This document shows, in pieces, positions 1 to 6,894 of a DNA stretch of 33,816 bases (position 1 is the stretch's first letter; each line of letters begins with the position of its first letter). Under the pieces are notes generated by a model. The model saw only the letters and a program-made list of their open reading frames with translations, was not told the origin of the DNA and ran no database searches. A program made the position numbers and the translations under genes. The stretch is from Patescibacteria group bacterium (GTDB lineage: Bacteria > Patescibacteriota > Minisyncoccia > Phycocordibacterales > GWA1-40-21): assembly GCA_018968925.1 (NCBI GenBank), contig JAGWZI010000008.1, forward strand, positions 1-33,816, given 5' to 3'.

Positions 1-478
1 CATAGACAGTAACAATATCATTATCAACAGCATTAGTGTGGCCAGAATATGTAACAAAGATGATATCGCTTTGATTCCAGAAACTATCACCCTCATTTAC
101 GACGGATATCCTCATGTATCCTTCGCCATTCGATTCCTGTATCTGCTCAACCTGTCCGGTGAATTCCGCTATCTGTCCATCATATGAATCAGGGTCTTTA
201 TTCAGCTCAGCGTAGCTGATAGTTGTTGCTTCTGATTCCAATGTACTCGTTGATGATGGACAAGTAGATGTTGTTTCTGACGAGCTTGTATTGTCGGAGT
301 TATTGCCAGAAATAGAACCGATGATTACAAGCACGATGATAATGCCGAGTATAAAACCGAGAATAGTCAGAACGGGATGGCGATTGGACCAATGCCTCAA
401 ATCTGCTTGGCAGTGTGGGCATCGCGTGGCACGTTCGTCGATATCCTTGTAGCAATGCGGGCAGTGTTTCGTTTGCAT
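1..478 (-). CDS. Zinc-ribbon, single-TM protein (partial, runs off left end)
   Basis: Translated directly from the minus strand; the frame stays open from the ATG at 478 to base 1 (about 159 codons), so the C-terminus is missing. Residues 1-25 hold two CxxC pairs (C6/C9 and C20/C23), a classic double-zinc-ribbon start. A hydrophobic segment follows at about residues 35-56, then a Ser/Thr-rich linker. From about residue 88 there is a domain with the pattern Y-x-x-L-x-x-x-P-D-x-Y-x-G-x-x-x-x-F-x-G-x-V, seen in many small zinc-ribbon membrane proteins with an OB-like extracytoplasmic domain. Expected topology: zinc ribbon in the cytoplasm and OB-like domain outside. No specific function can be assigned. 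A weak -10-like CATAAT lies 8 nt before the ATG. Confidence is good for the gene and low for its role. Confidence 0.8.
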   Translation of the reverse strand, partial: MQTKHCPHCYKDIDERATRCPHCQADLRHWSNRHPVLTILGFILGIIIVLVIIGSISGNNSDNTSSSETTSTCPSSTSTLESEATTISYAELNKDPDSYDGQIAEFTGQVEQIQESNGEGYMRISVVNEGDSFWNQSDIIFVTYSGHTNAVDNDIVTVY

Positions 479-517
479 AAAACAAAATTATGGCTAATAA
501 AATCCAAGGGGTGGAAA

Positions 518-612
518 AAACAAAAAGCCTATCCCTAGGAACGGCTCGAAGAGCCTATACCGGTTTCCCGATATAACGTCGTAAACGAAACCTAAGGATA
601 GGTTTTTTGTTT
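518..612. repeat. 22-nt imperfect inverted repeat with internal hairpins
   Basis: Bases 518-539 pair with 591-612 (one mismatch and one G-U). Inside lie a perfect 5-bp hairpin (543-555, GGCTC/GAGCC) and a 6-bp pairing 562-567/587-592 (GGTTTC/GAAACC), giving a possible three-way-junction RNA or cruciform. On the minus strand the outer stem is followed by a six-T run (515-520), so it could terminate transcription heading toward the 1-478 gene. The right arm overlaps the arm of another hairpin (575-620), so the two folds exclude each other. Confidence 0.65.
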
Positions 613-624
613 ACGACGTTTTTT
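575..624 (+). terminator. 12-bp perfect hairpin followed by six T
   Basis: AACGTCGTAAAC (575-586) is perfectly complementary to GTTTACGACGTT (609-620), and T619-T624 form a U-run, so it has the shape of a plus-strand intrinsic terminator. No plus-strand gene precedes it inside the window. Bases 609-612 are also needed for the larger inverted repeat (518-612), so the element could switch between two folds. Confidence 0.55.
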
Positions 625-733
625 CATCATGCCGTCGATCACTCAACGGTTTAGACTACTTCGTATTTAATTGTCGAATACCATGATAGCTCTTTTTCCA
701 CTATCAGTCTACTGATCATATCGCTGAGTCTTT

Positions 734-788
734 GTTTTGCTAAGGCCGGTTGCCAACACGTTGCCAACGATCCCCCTCTTAGCAAAAC
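734..788. repeat. 11-bp inverted repeat enclosing two direct 9-mers
   Basis: GTTTTGCTAAG (734-744) and CTTAGCAAAAC (778-788) are perfect inverted copies. Between them GTTGCCAAC occurs twice (749-757 and 760-768) with an 11-bp period, about one helical turn. The element sits just upstream of the serine recombinase, where operators or recombination sites are commonly found. Whether it is an attachment site, an operator or an mRNA hairpin cannot be decided from one copy. Confidence 0.6.
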
Positions 789-826
789 GCTCAAATTGCG
801 TCATCAATGTATACATGGAAAACGTT

Positions 827-2140
827 ATGATCAAGGTCAAATATGTCCTCTACGCCCGCAAATCGACCGAATCGGACGAGAAACAGGCGCTATCCATAGA
901 TTCGCAGGTGAAGGAGATGCTCGCCATCGCCGAACGGGAAAATCTCGAGATCGTGGACGTGCGACGCGAGGCGCACTCCGCCAAGGATTCAGGGCAACGG
1001 CCGGTATTCAAGGAGATCCTTGAGGACATACACCGTCAGAGATTCAATGGTATTCTCGTCTGGCATCCCGACCGCCTCTCAAGGAACGCCGGAGATCTCG
1101 GATCGCTCGTCGATCTCATGGACCAGAATCTCCTCGCACAGATACGGACGTACGGCCAGACCTTCACGAACAATCCGAACGAGAAATTCCTCCTTATGAT
1201 CCTCTGCTCCCAGGCGAAGCTCGAGAACGACAACAAGAGCGTCAACGTGAAGCGTGGATTGCGGACACGCTGCGAAATGGGCCTGCGACCTGGCCAAGCT
1301 GTCGTCGGCTACCTCAACGAGAACCGCGCGGACAGAAAATGCCACGTTGTCGTTGACCCATATCGCGGACCAATTATCAAAAAGATGTTTGAAAAAGTCG
1401 CCTACGAGAAATGGAGCGGGCGCAAAGTGTATCATTGGCTGAAATTCGAGATCAATTTCAAAACCGCCCGAGGCAACAAAGGATTGACGCTTAGCAATAT
1501 CTACCAAATCCTTTCCAATTCCTTCTACTACGGCATGTTCGAATATCCCGTCAAAAGCGGCAATTGGTACGAGGGTAAGCATGAGCCGCTCATCGCGCGA
1601 GAGCTTTTCGATCTCGTGCAGGCGCAAGTGAAAGGACAATCCATGAGCGCCGAGCGCAAGGAATTCGCTTTTACCAAATTGATGACGTGCGGCTTATGCG
1701 GTTCAGGTATTACGGCTGAGGAGAAATTCAAAAAGCTGAAGAATGGCCAGGTCAACCGCCATGTCTATTACATGTGTACCAAAACGAGGGATAAAAATTG
1801 CAAAGAAGGATCAGTTGCCGAAGTGGTTCTCATCAAGGAATTCGAGAAACTTATCGACACGATTGACATTGATGAGATTGGCATCAAGCGGCAGATCGAA
1901 GAGAAAGTCGCTGAAATCAAATATTTCAACCAGATGATTCTTGGCAAGAGCCGCCCAATCGTTATCGAGGATATCGACATTCGGCGATACGCCAAATGCG
2001 TCCTGCGGAGAGCAAAGGATGGCGAGAAACGGGAGTTGTTGGGGTGTTTGAAGGGAAAGATCGTTTTGAGAAATAAGGGAATCCAATTACAAAATGACGA
2101 TTTAGGAAAATGTGGAAAATCTGCTAGAATAAAAAAATGA
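827..2140 (+). CDS. Large serine recombinase / resolvase-family integrase
   Basis: Site-specific DNA recombinase of the large-serine family. With the start at 827 the protein is 437 aa. The N-terminal resolvase domain begins Y-A-R-K-S, placing the nucleophilic serine at residue 13, and carries the expected W-x-x-D-R-L-S-R motif near residue 80. A Recombinase domain follows (about 160-260, with the N-x-x-Y-x-G region), then a zinc-ribbon with CxxC and a distant C-x7-C pair (about 285-320), then a short C-terminal helical tail. The ATG at 827 was preferred because GGAA lies 6 nt upstream; ATG 815 is possible, and the frame stays open to a TTG at 737 that has no support. The last codons overlap the methyltransferase start (ATGA at 2137), which suggests co-translation. 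It is probably the mobility gene of the adjoining R-M island. Confidence 0.9.
   Translation: MIKVKYVLYARKSTESDEKQALSIDSQVKEMLAIAERENLEIVDVRREAHSAKDSGQRPVFKEILEDIHRQRFNGILVWHPDRLSRNAGDLGSLVDLMDQNLLAQIRTYGQTFTNNPNEKFLLMILCSQAKLENDNKSVNVKRGLRTRCEMGLRPGQAVVGYLNENRADRKCHVVVDPYRGPIIKKMFEKVAYEKWSGRKVYHWLKFEINFKTARGNKGLTLSNIYQILSNSFYYGMFEYPVKSGNWYEGKHEPLIARELFDLVQAQVKGQSMSAERKEFAFTKLMTCGLCGSGITAEEKFKKLKNGQVNRHVYYMCTKTRDKNCKEGSVAEVVLIKEFEKLIDTIDIDEIGIKRQIEEKVAEIKYFNQMILGKSRPIVIEDIDIRRYAKCVLRRAKDGEKRELLGCLKGKIVLRNKGIQLQNDDLGKCGKSARIKK
2125..2130 (+). promoter_or_regulatory. Extended -10 (TGC-TAGAAT) for the methyltransferase
   Basis: TAGAAT with a TGC extension lies 6 nt before the methyltransferase ATG (2137), inside the recombinase 3' end. 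Transcription would start at about the A of the ATG, giving a leaderless mRNA independent of the recombinase. Confidence 0.5.
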
Positions 2141-3114
2141 AGAGAAAAGCAAGGAAATCCGGTAAAAAATTGAGGGCGATAGACCTGTTTGCCGGATGCG
2201 GCGGCTTTTCTTTAGGAATGCAAAAAGCGGGATTCAGGGTTGTTGGAGCTGTTGACAATTGGAAACCGGCAGTTGAAACATATAAAAAAAATTTTCGCGA
2301 TCACGATATTTTTGACGTTGACCTCAGCGACATATCGGAAAGCGTCAAAAAATTAATTCGTTTTAAACCAAATATAATTGTTGGCGGTCCGCCATGTCAA
2401 GATTTCTCGCACGCCGGGAAAAGAGACGAGACTCGGGGCAGAGCCGACTTAACTGTCGCTTATGCAAAAATCATTTCAAACATCAAACCGGATTTTTTTA
2501 TCATGGAAAACGTTGATCAAATAACTAAATCAAAAAAATTAGTTGAGGCCAGATTCATATTCAAAGAAAGCGGCTATGGAATAACGGAAAAGGTTCTTGA
2601 TGCGAGTCTTTGCGGCGCACCACAAAAAAGAAAACGCTTTTTCATGATCGGTATTTTAAATGGCGCTGATGATTATTTGGAACCGTACCTGAATTCAAAA
2701 ATTGCCCAAAAACCGATGACCTTGAGAGATTATTTTGATGGTAAATTGAAAACCGATTTTTATTACAGACATCCGAGAAATTACAATAGGCGTGGTATTT
2801 ACAGTATTGATGAACCGAGCCCGACGATAAGAGGAGTGAATAGACCAATTCCGAAGGGGTATCCCGGACACAAATTGGATGCCACCGATGATTTTACAAA
2901 AGTAAGACCATTAACAACCAAAGAAAGAGCTCGGATACAAACCTTTCCTGAAAAATTTGTATTTATGGGTTCAAAAACCGAAATCGAACAACAGATTGGC
3001 AACGCCGTGCCGGTAAATCTTGCTCAATTTGTCGCAAGCGCTGTCATGAACTATATAAAAAATCCAAAAAAATTTTCCAGATGGAAAAAAGAAAGACAAG
3101 AATCCCTTTTTTAA
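2137..3114 (+). CDS. DNA (cytosine-5-)-methyltransferase, type II R-M
   Basis: A 325-aa C5-cytosine methyltransferase with motifs in canonical order: motif I (D-L-F-A-G-C-G-G, about 16-23, SAM binding); motif IV with the P-C catalytic pair (Cys87 in G-G-P-P-C-Q); motif VI E-N-V (124-126); motif VIII (Q-K-R-K-R, 163-167); a target-recognition region at about 185-250; motif IX (R-P-L-T-x-x-E-x-A-R-x-Q, near 257); and motif X (Q-I-G-N-A-V-P, near 287). It should protect host DNA from the convergent nuclease. Its TAA (3112-3114) overlaps the TAA of the opposite-strand restriction gene in a shared TTAA. The gene is visibly AT-richer than the core genome, which suggests acquisition. The recognition sequence cannot be read directly; if the partner is HindVP-like it may be GRCGYC (inference). 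Confidence 0.95.
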   Translation: MKRKARKSGKKLRAIDLFAGCGGFSLGMQKAGFRVVGAVDNWKPAVETYKKNFRDHDIFDVDLSDISESVKKLIRFKPNIIVGGPPCQDFSHAGKRDETRGRADLTVAYAKIISNIKPDFFIMENVDQITKSKKLVEARFIFKESGYGITEKVLDASLCGAPQKRKRFFMIGILNGADDYLEPYLNSKIAQKPMTLRDYFDGKLKTDFYYRHPRNYNRRGIYSIDEPSPTIRGVNRPIPKGYPGHKLDATDDFTKVRPLTTKERARIQTFPEKFVFMGSKTEIEQQIGNAVPVNLAQFVASAVMNYIKNPKKFSRWKKERQESLF

Positions 3115-4184
3115 AAAATATCGATCGATCCTTGAATGACACCGTCAAAGCGGCGTTCCGGGCTCAATAATCTTTGTCCATTTCCAAGAATGATTTGGGA
3201 AATCTCTTTTCTTGTAATCCTTGGCTTGAGCAACTCTGGCGAACGCATGTACTCCCTTGTTCTTAAACCACCCATTGCAAATGCTTTATCATTCTTGGTG
3301 TTATAAGTATAGGTGTCAATAATTTTTTTGTGGCCAATCCTTCCCGAATTTGCATAATCATGAAGCATCATGGTGAGCCAAATAACCGATCTTTCCGGTC
3401 TGGTTATTGAATCGGTCTCGCCGGTTTGATTGAAAAAAAGCCTGGTCATGGCAAAATTGCTCCATACAAAAACATCGAGACAATTATCAGCCAATCTCAT
3501 AGATTTTCCTTTCGTCTTCCATATTGGCTGAACCATGAGCGGCACTTCCAGTTCTGGGTGTTCCGACATCAATCTATCCACGGCCCTAACCAGGTCCGGG
3601 AGCATTTTTTTTGCATCCGCAGATTTTTTCCATTGAATTCTGTGCTCAAAAACTTTTCCCAAATATTTCGAAAAAAGTGCTGGTTTTGCCTTAGATACAA
3701 AACTCAGTGCCAAATATACGATGGTGTCCGGTCTTACCACTATTTCGCTGCCATAATCTTTTTCATCAAAAGATGACGTCAAATCGTCAGGCAGGGCAGT
3801 CAATTTAATTTCCAGTGGCGAAAGAAAGTCTCTTTTTTCACCATCAACACGTTCTATCACAAGGTCAACTCTTGGCAAGGTTCCCGTGACCAAACTCTGG
3901 TACGGAATGAAGCCTTCTTCAAAAACAAAGGAAATATTTGGGGAAGATGGATCAATTTTATATAAATCAGAAACATTTATTTTTTCGTGAATAACAGAAA
4001 AATCTTTGGCTAGTTTAATATAAACGGGTTTAATACTACGAAAATACATATAGTTTAACAAAGCTGCCGGAAAAGCATTGTTAAATTGATTCTTGCCCCA
4101 GGAAGACTTGTCCGTCAAATCGCGATTGGTGCGATTGATGCCAAACAAACCTGGCCTTTGATCATTTTTTGATTCTTGTGGCAT
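3111..4184 (-). CDS. HindVP/HgiDI-like type II restriction endonuclease
   Basis: A 357-aa protein, convergent with the methyltransferase. The N-terminus (G-L-F-G-x-N-R-x-N-R-D, then W-G-K-N-Q-F-N-N-A-F-P) matches my recollection of the HindVP/HgiDI restriction endonuclease family. A PD-(D/E)xK-type centre is visible: D107 (R-V-D-L-V), then E125-I-K127 (L-E-I-K). It would cleave unmethylated sites; members of the family recognise GRCGYC (family knowledge, not shown here). The open frame extends to a TTG at 4247, but the ATG at 4184 is preferred because family similarity starts there, a TGT-TATAAT element sits 10 nt upstream, and this start avoids overlap with the Vsr-like gene. The 3' end overlaps the methyltransferase stop by 4 bp. 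Confidence 0.8.
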   Translation of the reverse strand: MPQESKNDQRPGLFGINRTNRDLTDKSSWGKNQFNNAFPAALLNYMYFRSIKPVYIKLAKDFSVIHEKINVSDLYKIDPSSPNISFVFEEGFIPYQSLVTGTLPRVDLVIERVDGEKRDFLSPLEIKLTALPDDLTSSFDEKDYGSEIVVRPDTIVYLALSFVSKAKPALFSKYLGKVFEHRIQWKKSADAKKMLPDLVRAVDRLMSEHPELEVPLMVQPIWKTKGKSMRLADNCLDVFVWSNFAMTRLFFNQTGETDSITRPERSVIWLTMMLHDYANSGRIGHKKIIDTYTYNTKNDKAFAMGGLRTREYMRSPELLKPRITRKEISQIILGNGQRLLSPERRFDGVIQGSIDIF

Positions 4185-4194
4185 TTCAAACTCA

Positions 4195-4200
4195 ATTATA
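4195..4200 (-). promoter_or_regulatory. Extended -10 (TGT-TATAAT) for the restriction gene
   Basis: A perfect TATAAT with a TGT extension, 10 nt before the ATG at 4184. It would give the nuclease a transcript separate from the upstream Vsr-like gene and supports the chosen start. Confidence 0.5.
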
Positions 4201-4222
4201 ACAAAAATAAATCGCTTTGTCG

Positions 4223-4648
4223 CTAAGACGATCGAGTTTTTAAACAAACCAATATTTCCGATATTATTTGATCAAACTTTTTCTGGATCTTTTTTTCCCA
4301 AAATCTCAAAACTTTCCATCCCTTCTTTTTTAAAATTTTGTTTACTTCTTTGTCCCTGGCAATATTTCCCTTGATTTTGTTTAACCAAAATTTGGTCTTT
4401 AAAGCTTCTTTGTTTTTCTCGAATTGATATCCGTGCCAAAATTCACTATCCACGAAAACAGCAATTTTTTGCTTCACGAAAGCGATGTCGGGTTTCCCGA
4501 ACAATTTATAATGTTTCCGATAGCGAAAACCCAAAGGATATACCTTTGAACTCAACAGCTTGTTAAAATCAATTTCGAGTTTCGTATTTCTCGACTTGAT
4601 CTTCGCCATCAATTCGCTTCTCTTCTTTTTGGAAAGAAAATCCGTCAT
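4223..4648 (-). CDS. vsr: Vsr-like very-short-patch-repair DNA nuclease
   Basis: A 141-aa protein of the Vsr mismatch endonuclease family. Vsr nicks beside T:G mismatches that arise when 5-methylcytosine deaminates. The N-terminus (K-R-S-E-L-M-A-K-I-K-S-R-N-T-K-x-E) and the core G-K-P-D-I (D54, the probable metal-binding Asp) fit the family, as do F-W-H (70-72), F-W-x-x-K-I-x-x-N-x-x-R-D and G-W-K-V-L-R-F-W-E. The usual H-G-C-F-W-H segment reads D-S-E-F-W-H here, so the cysteine before F-W-H is replaced by glutamate. It lies between the HEPN-like gene and the restriction gene on the same strand. Pairing with a C5 methyltransferase is the expected context. High confidence in the family; activity on T:G is inferred. 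Confidence 0.87.
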   Translation of the reverse strand: MTDFLSKKKRSELMAKIKSRNTKLEIDFNKLLSSKVYPLGFRYRKHYKLFGKPDIAFVKQKIAVFVDSEFWHGYQFEKNKEALKTKFWLNKIKGNIARDKEVNKILKKKGWKVLRFWEKKIQKKFDQIISEILVCLKTRSS

Positions 4649-4662
4649 TTAAGATAAGTTAG

Positions 4663-5637
4663 TTAGAATGGATAATTGATGACCGTGTAACCTTTTATTG
4701 GAGAAAAAGTTGGCTTGCCAGAAGTTGTATCCAATTCTAGTTTTGAAATATAAAACTGTTTTTCATACTTTTCAAAATTTATTGAAACAATTTTAAAAAT
4801 GTTCCTAATAATCGGGCTTTTTTGATCCATAAAACCAGTGCCAAAATTAAGTCCAAATTGCGCGTGGAACATTACCACGGCCGCACCAACTGCGTAGACG
4901 GCATTCTCCAAAGTTGCAAACCTTAAGTTTTCTTCCCTATCGTGCTTCGTTTTGTTGTATGCGTCATACCAAGATAGCGACGTTGTTGGCTTGGCAACGT
5001 TCCAATCTTTGAAAGGCATGAATGCCGGAAAATCTGGATATGATTGCAAAGCGAGCTCGTAAACATCCAAAAACATTATTTCTTTCAACTTAACGTAATC
5101 GTTGGTGGTAAAATCCCCTTTTGGCAAAGGATAAGCATTTTCTTTTAGTACGGCCGTCCACGCAGATTCAACTTCCATGCACGCTAGCAACAGAATTTCT
5201 CTTATTTTATGACCGTAAGTCGATAAATTATCCTTGTTTGGTTCAATCGTTTCGAACAGATTTTCAAGTTTGTTGAGAATGATGTGAAGCGAGACAAATG
5301 ATTCGTTAAGTTTTTCCTGAGAATTGAGTTCCCAAGGACGACAACCACAAGCCATTGGTCTCCATATTCTCTTATAAAAAGTGCCCAATTGATAATCTGA
5401 CTCAACAGGTTCTGGATCTCCAAAACTTTTAAAAACCCAATCTTTTAGATCTGTGAAATTAGTGTCTGGAATTTTGACAAAGTGGATTTCACCACCGTGA
5501 TTTATTCCCGAAGCGAAAAAAGCATCTTGCCCTTCGATGGCAACTCCTCGTTCATGATGAAAAGAAAAATCCTGATCAAATTTTTGACCTTGTTTTCCTT
5601 TGGGAAAAAATTTGTTTTGAAAAAACAATATTTTCAT
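4663..5637 (-). CDS. Uncharacterised HEPN-like protein in the R-M island
   Basis: A 324-aa soluble protein that I do not recognise by name. The middle and C-terminal part is helical: a segment at 141-165 (K-I-R-E-I-L-L-x-A-C-x-E-V-E-S) and one at 222-262 containing W-Y-D-A-Y-N-K-T-K-H-D-R (W223 to R234) followed by a long hydrophobic helix. The Y-N-x-x-K-H-x-R signature with paired helices resembles HEPN-type domains found in defence loci, so an RNA-related or abortive-infection role is possible (inference). The N-terminal 100 residues have a beta-rich look with a C-G-C-R motif at 97-100. It is the first gene of the minus-strand trio with vsr and the restriction gene. A TGA-TATACT element 7 nt before the ATG suggests leaderless transcription. 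Confidence 0.6.
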   Translation of the reverse strand: MKILFFQNKFFPKGKQGQKFDQDFSFHHERGVAIEGQDAFFASGINHGGEIHFVKIPDTNFTDLKDWVFKSFGDPEPVESDYQLGTFYKRIWRPMACGCRPWELNSQEKLNESFVSLHIILNKLENLFETIEPNKDNLSTYGHKIREILLLACMEVESAWTAVLKENAYPLPKGDFTTNDYVKLKEIMFLDVYELALQSYPDFPAFMPFKDWNVAKPTTSLSWYDAYNKTKHDREENLRFATLENAVYAVGAAVVMFHAQFGLNFGTGFMDQKSPIIRNIFKIVSINFEKYEKQFYISKLELDTTSGKPTFSPIKGYTVINYPF

Positions 5638-5644
5638 AAAAATA

Positions 5645-5650
5645 AGTATA
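5645..5650 (-). promoter_or_regulatory. Extended -10 (TGA-TATACT) for the HEPN-like gene
   Basis: TATACT with a TGA extension, 7 nt before the ATG at 5637; no good -35. It is the likely start of transcription for the HEPN-like gene and possibly vsr. Confidence 0.5.
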
Positions 5651-5711
5651 TCAAAAAATATGGCTAACTTTCGTCACCGATTCTCCCGTCCAAGTCCCCT
5701 GGTATATGCAA

Positions 5712-5735
5712 CGTCAAAAAAGCGTTGTTTTGACG
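5712..5735 (-). terminator. Hairpin with T-run downstream of tRNA-Gln
   Basis: CGTCAAAA (5712-5719) and TTTTGACG (5728-5735) are perfect inverted repeats. Read on the minus strand, a GCGT/ACGC stem is followed by six T, a weak intrinsic terminator about 20-45 nt past the tRNA-Gln 3' end. It also marks the junction between the AT-rich R-M island and the core genome. Confidence 0.45.
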
Positions 5736-5756
5736 CGTGTCGAGCGGCGCACGTGT

Positions 5757-5830
5757 TGGCTGCGGGACTTGGACTCGAACCAAGATTCTGCGATCCAGAG
5801 TCGCATGTCCTACCATTAGACGATCCCGCA
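5757..5830 (-). tRNA. tRNA-Gln (CTG)
   Basis: A full cloverleaf can be drawn: acceptor TGCGGGA/TCCCGCA, D-arm GTCT/GGAC, anticodon stem TGCGA/TCGCA with loop CTCTGGA (anticodon CTG), T-stem CTTGG/CCAAG, discriminator G. It is the only tRNA in the window with CCA encoded at the 3' end. In organisms with GatCAB it is the product of the Glu-tRNA(Gln) amidation route, which fits gatA and gatC at 11.5-13.2 kb. Confidence 0.95.
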
Positions 5831-5843
5831 ATGGAACGAGAGG

Positions 5844-5872
5844 AGAATACTTGAAAAAGGGATATTTTTCAA
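5844..5872 (-). promoter_or_regulatory. Promoter of tRNA-Gln
   Basis: -35 TTGAAA (5867-5872), 17-bp spacer, -10 TATTCT (5844-5849), with the tRNA 5' end about 14 nt downstream. The same DNA forms a hairpin, CTTGAAAAA/TTTTTCAAG (5850-5873). Confidence 0.75.
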
Positions 5873-5889
5873 GCGGCAACGCCTCGGCA

Positions 5890-5935
5890 AATCATTTTTG
5901 CTGACCAGACCTTGCCCCGCCTCGCAAAAATGATT
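5890..5935 (-). terminator. 12-bp inverted repeat after ftsX
   Basis: AATCATTTTTGC (5890-5901) and GCAAAAATGATT (5924-5935) are perfect inverted copies, about 12 nt past the ftsX stop. The T-rich stem fits the end of the prfB-ftsE-ftsX unit, although there is no classical U-tail immediately after it. Confidence 0.5.
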
Positions 5936-5946
5936 CACCTTGGCTT

Positions 5947-6879
5947 TCAGTCCTTCAGATACTTCTCGACCGCCAGATAGCTGCCGAGCGCGCCGAGGAG
6001 AATTCCCGCGCCGAGCGTGACGCCGAGAATGCCGAAGAAATGGGACAGGTAGTATCCAAAAACGTCGAAGCCAACAAAATACGAACCGTAATAATGGTTG
6101 ATGGCGAAGGTGATGAGCGCGGAGAGCGTGAGCGTCAAAAACGCGGCGATCGTCCCGGCAAAGACGCCGGAGACGACGAACGGCCCTTTCACGTATTTCT
6201 GCGACGCGCCGACGAGGCGCATGACCGCGATCTCGTCGCGCGCCATGAATATGATGAGCCGGATCGTGTTGAAAGCGACGGCGACCGACACGACGATGAA
6301 GATGATCGCAAGCCAGAGGCCGAGCTGGTTCGCCGAATCGATGATGTTCGTGATCTTGTCGATGACCGCCTTGTTCTCGGAATAGTCGACCGTGTCGATG
6401 ACGGGAGAGCCGTCGGCGGACAGGAGTTCGCTCGAGCCGCTGTCGAGAAACGCGGCGATGCCGGCGTAATCGGACGGATTTTTTGCCTTGATCTCGAGCG
6501 ACGCTTCGAGCGGATTCGCGCCGAGCGCGCCGAGCGCCGAAAGCGTCAGGCTGTCGTTCGCGTGGCGGGCTTCGAACGCGGCAAGCGCATCGTCGCGCGA
6601 CGTGTACGTCACGCTTGCGACCTCGGGCAAGCCCTCGAGCGATTTCTCGATCGCAAGAATGTCCGGCTCCGCCGCCGTCGTCACAAAGTAGACCGTCACA
6701 TCCACTTTTTCCTTCACCTGGTCGAGACTGAAGCGCAAGAATCCGCCGAGCAGCATGACGGACACGATGATGAAGAGCGTGATCGTCATGACGAGGAGCG
6801 ATGAGAACGACACGAAGCCGTTGCGGAAGAAATTCTGCAGGCCGGAGCGGACGATTCGTTTGAAAGTGAGCCAGAACAT
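5947..6879 (-). CDS. ftsX: Cell-division ABC transporter permease FtsX
   Basis: A 310-aa inner-membrane protein. There is one TM helix after a short cytoplasmic N-terminus (about 22-48), an extracytoplasmic domain (about 50-180, starting V-D-V-T-V-Y-F), then three more TM helices (about 190-215, 235-262, 280-305). This is the FtsX topology. With FtsE it forms a complex that transmits ATP hydrolysis across the membrane to activate peptidoglycan hydrolases at the division site. It lies 15 nt downstream of ftsE, and that short gap contains a perfect extended -10 (TGC-TATAAT), so ftsX may have its own leaderless transcript. The length is normal for the family. Confidence 0.95.
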   Translation of the reverse strand: MFWLTFKRIVRSGLQNFFRNGFVSFSSLLVMTITLFIIVSVMLLGGFLRFSLDQVKEKVDVTVYFVTTAAEPDILAIEKSLEGLPEVASVTYTSRDDALAAFEARHANDSLTLSALGALGANPLEASLEIKAKNPSDYAGIAAFLDSGSSELLSADGSPVIDTVDYSENKAVIDKITNIIDSANQLGLWLAIIFIVVSVAVAFNTIRLIIFMARDEIAVMRLVGASQKYVKGPFVVSGVFAGTIAAFLTLTLSALITFAINHYYGSYFVGFDVFGYYLSHFFGILGVTLGAGILLGALGSYLAVEKYLKD

Positions 6880-6885
6880 TGCGCG

Positions 6886-6891
6886 ATTATA
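6886..6891 (-). promoter_or_regulatory. Extended -10 (TGC-TATAAT) before ftsX
   Basis: A perfect TATAAT with TGC extension, 6 nt before the ftsX ATG and entirely inside the 15-nt ftsE-ftsX gap. Transcription would begin at about the ATG. Confidence 0.6.
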
Positions 6892-6894
6892 GCA

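Noticed and set aside
300-485. Minus-strand frame of 61 codons
   Set aside because: Out of frame with the zinc-ribbon protein that starts at 478 and continues off the window, which explains this stretch better.
737-826. Longer recombinase with TTG start at 737
   Set aside because: The extra 30 residues lie in the inverted-repeat region and have no family similarity; ATG 827 puts the catalytic serine at the usual distance.
4185-4247. Extended N-terminus of the restriction gene from TTG 4247
   Set aside because: It would overlap the vsr-like gene, and the promoter-like element lies downstream of it; ATG 4184 fits family similarity.
5638-5830. tRNA-Gln as the integration site of the recombinase island
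   Set aside because: The island abuts tRNA-Gln, but I found no duplicated tRNA 3' end on the left side; large serine recombinases rarely use tRNA genes.
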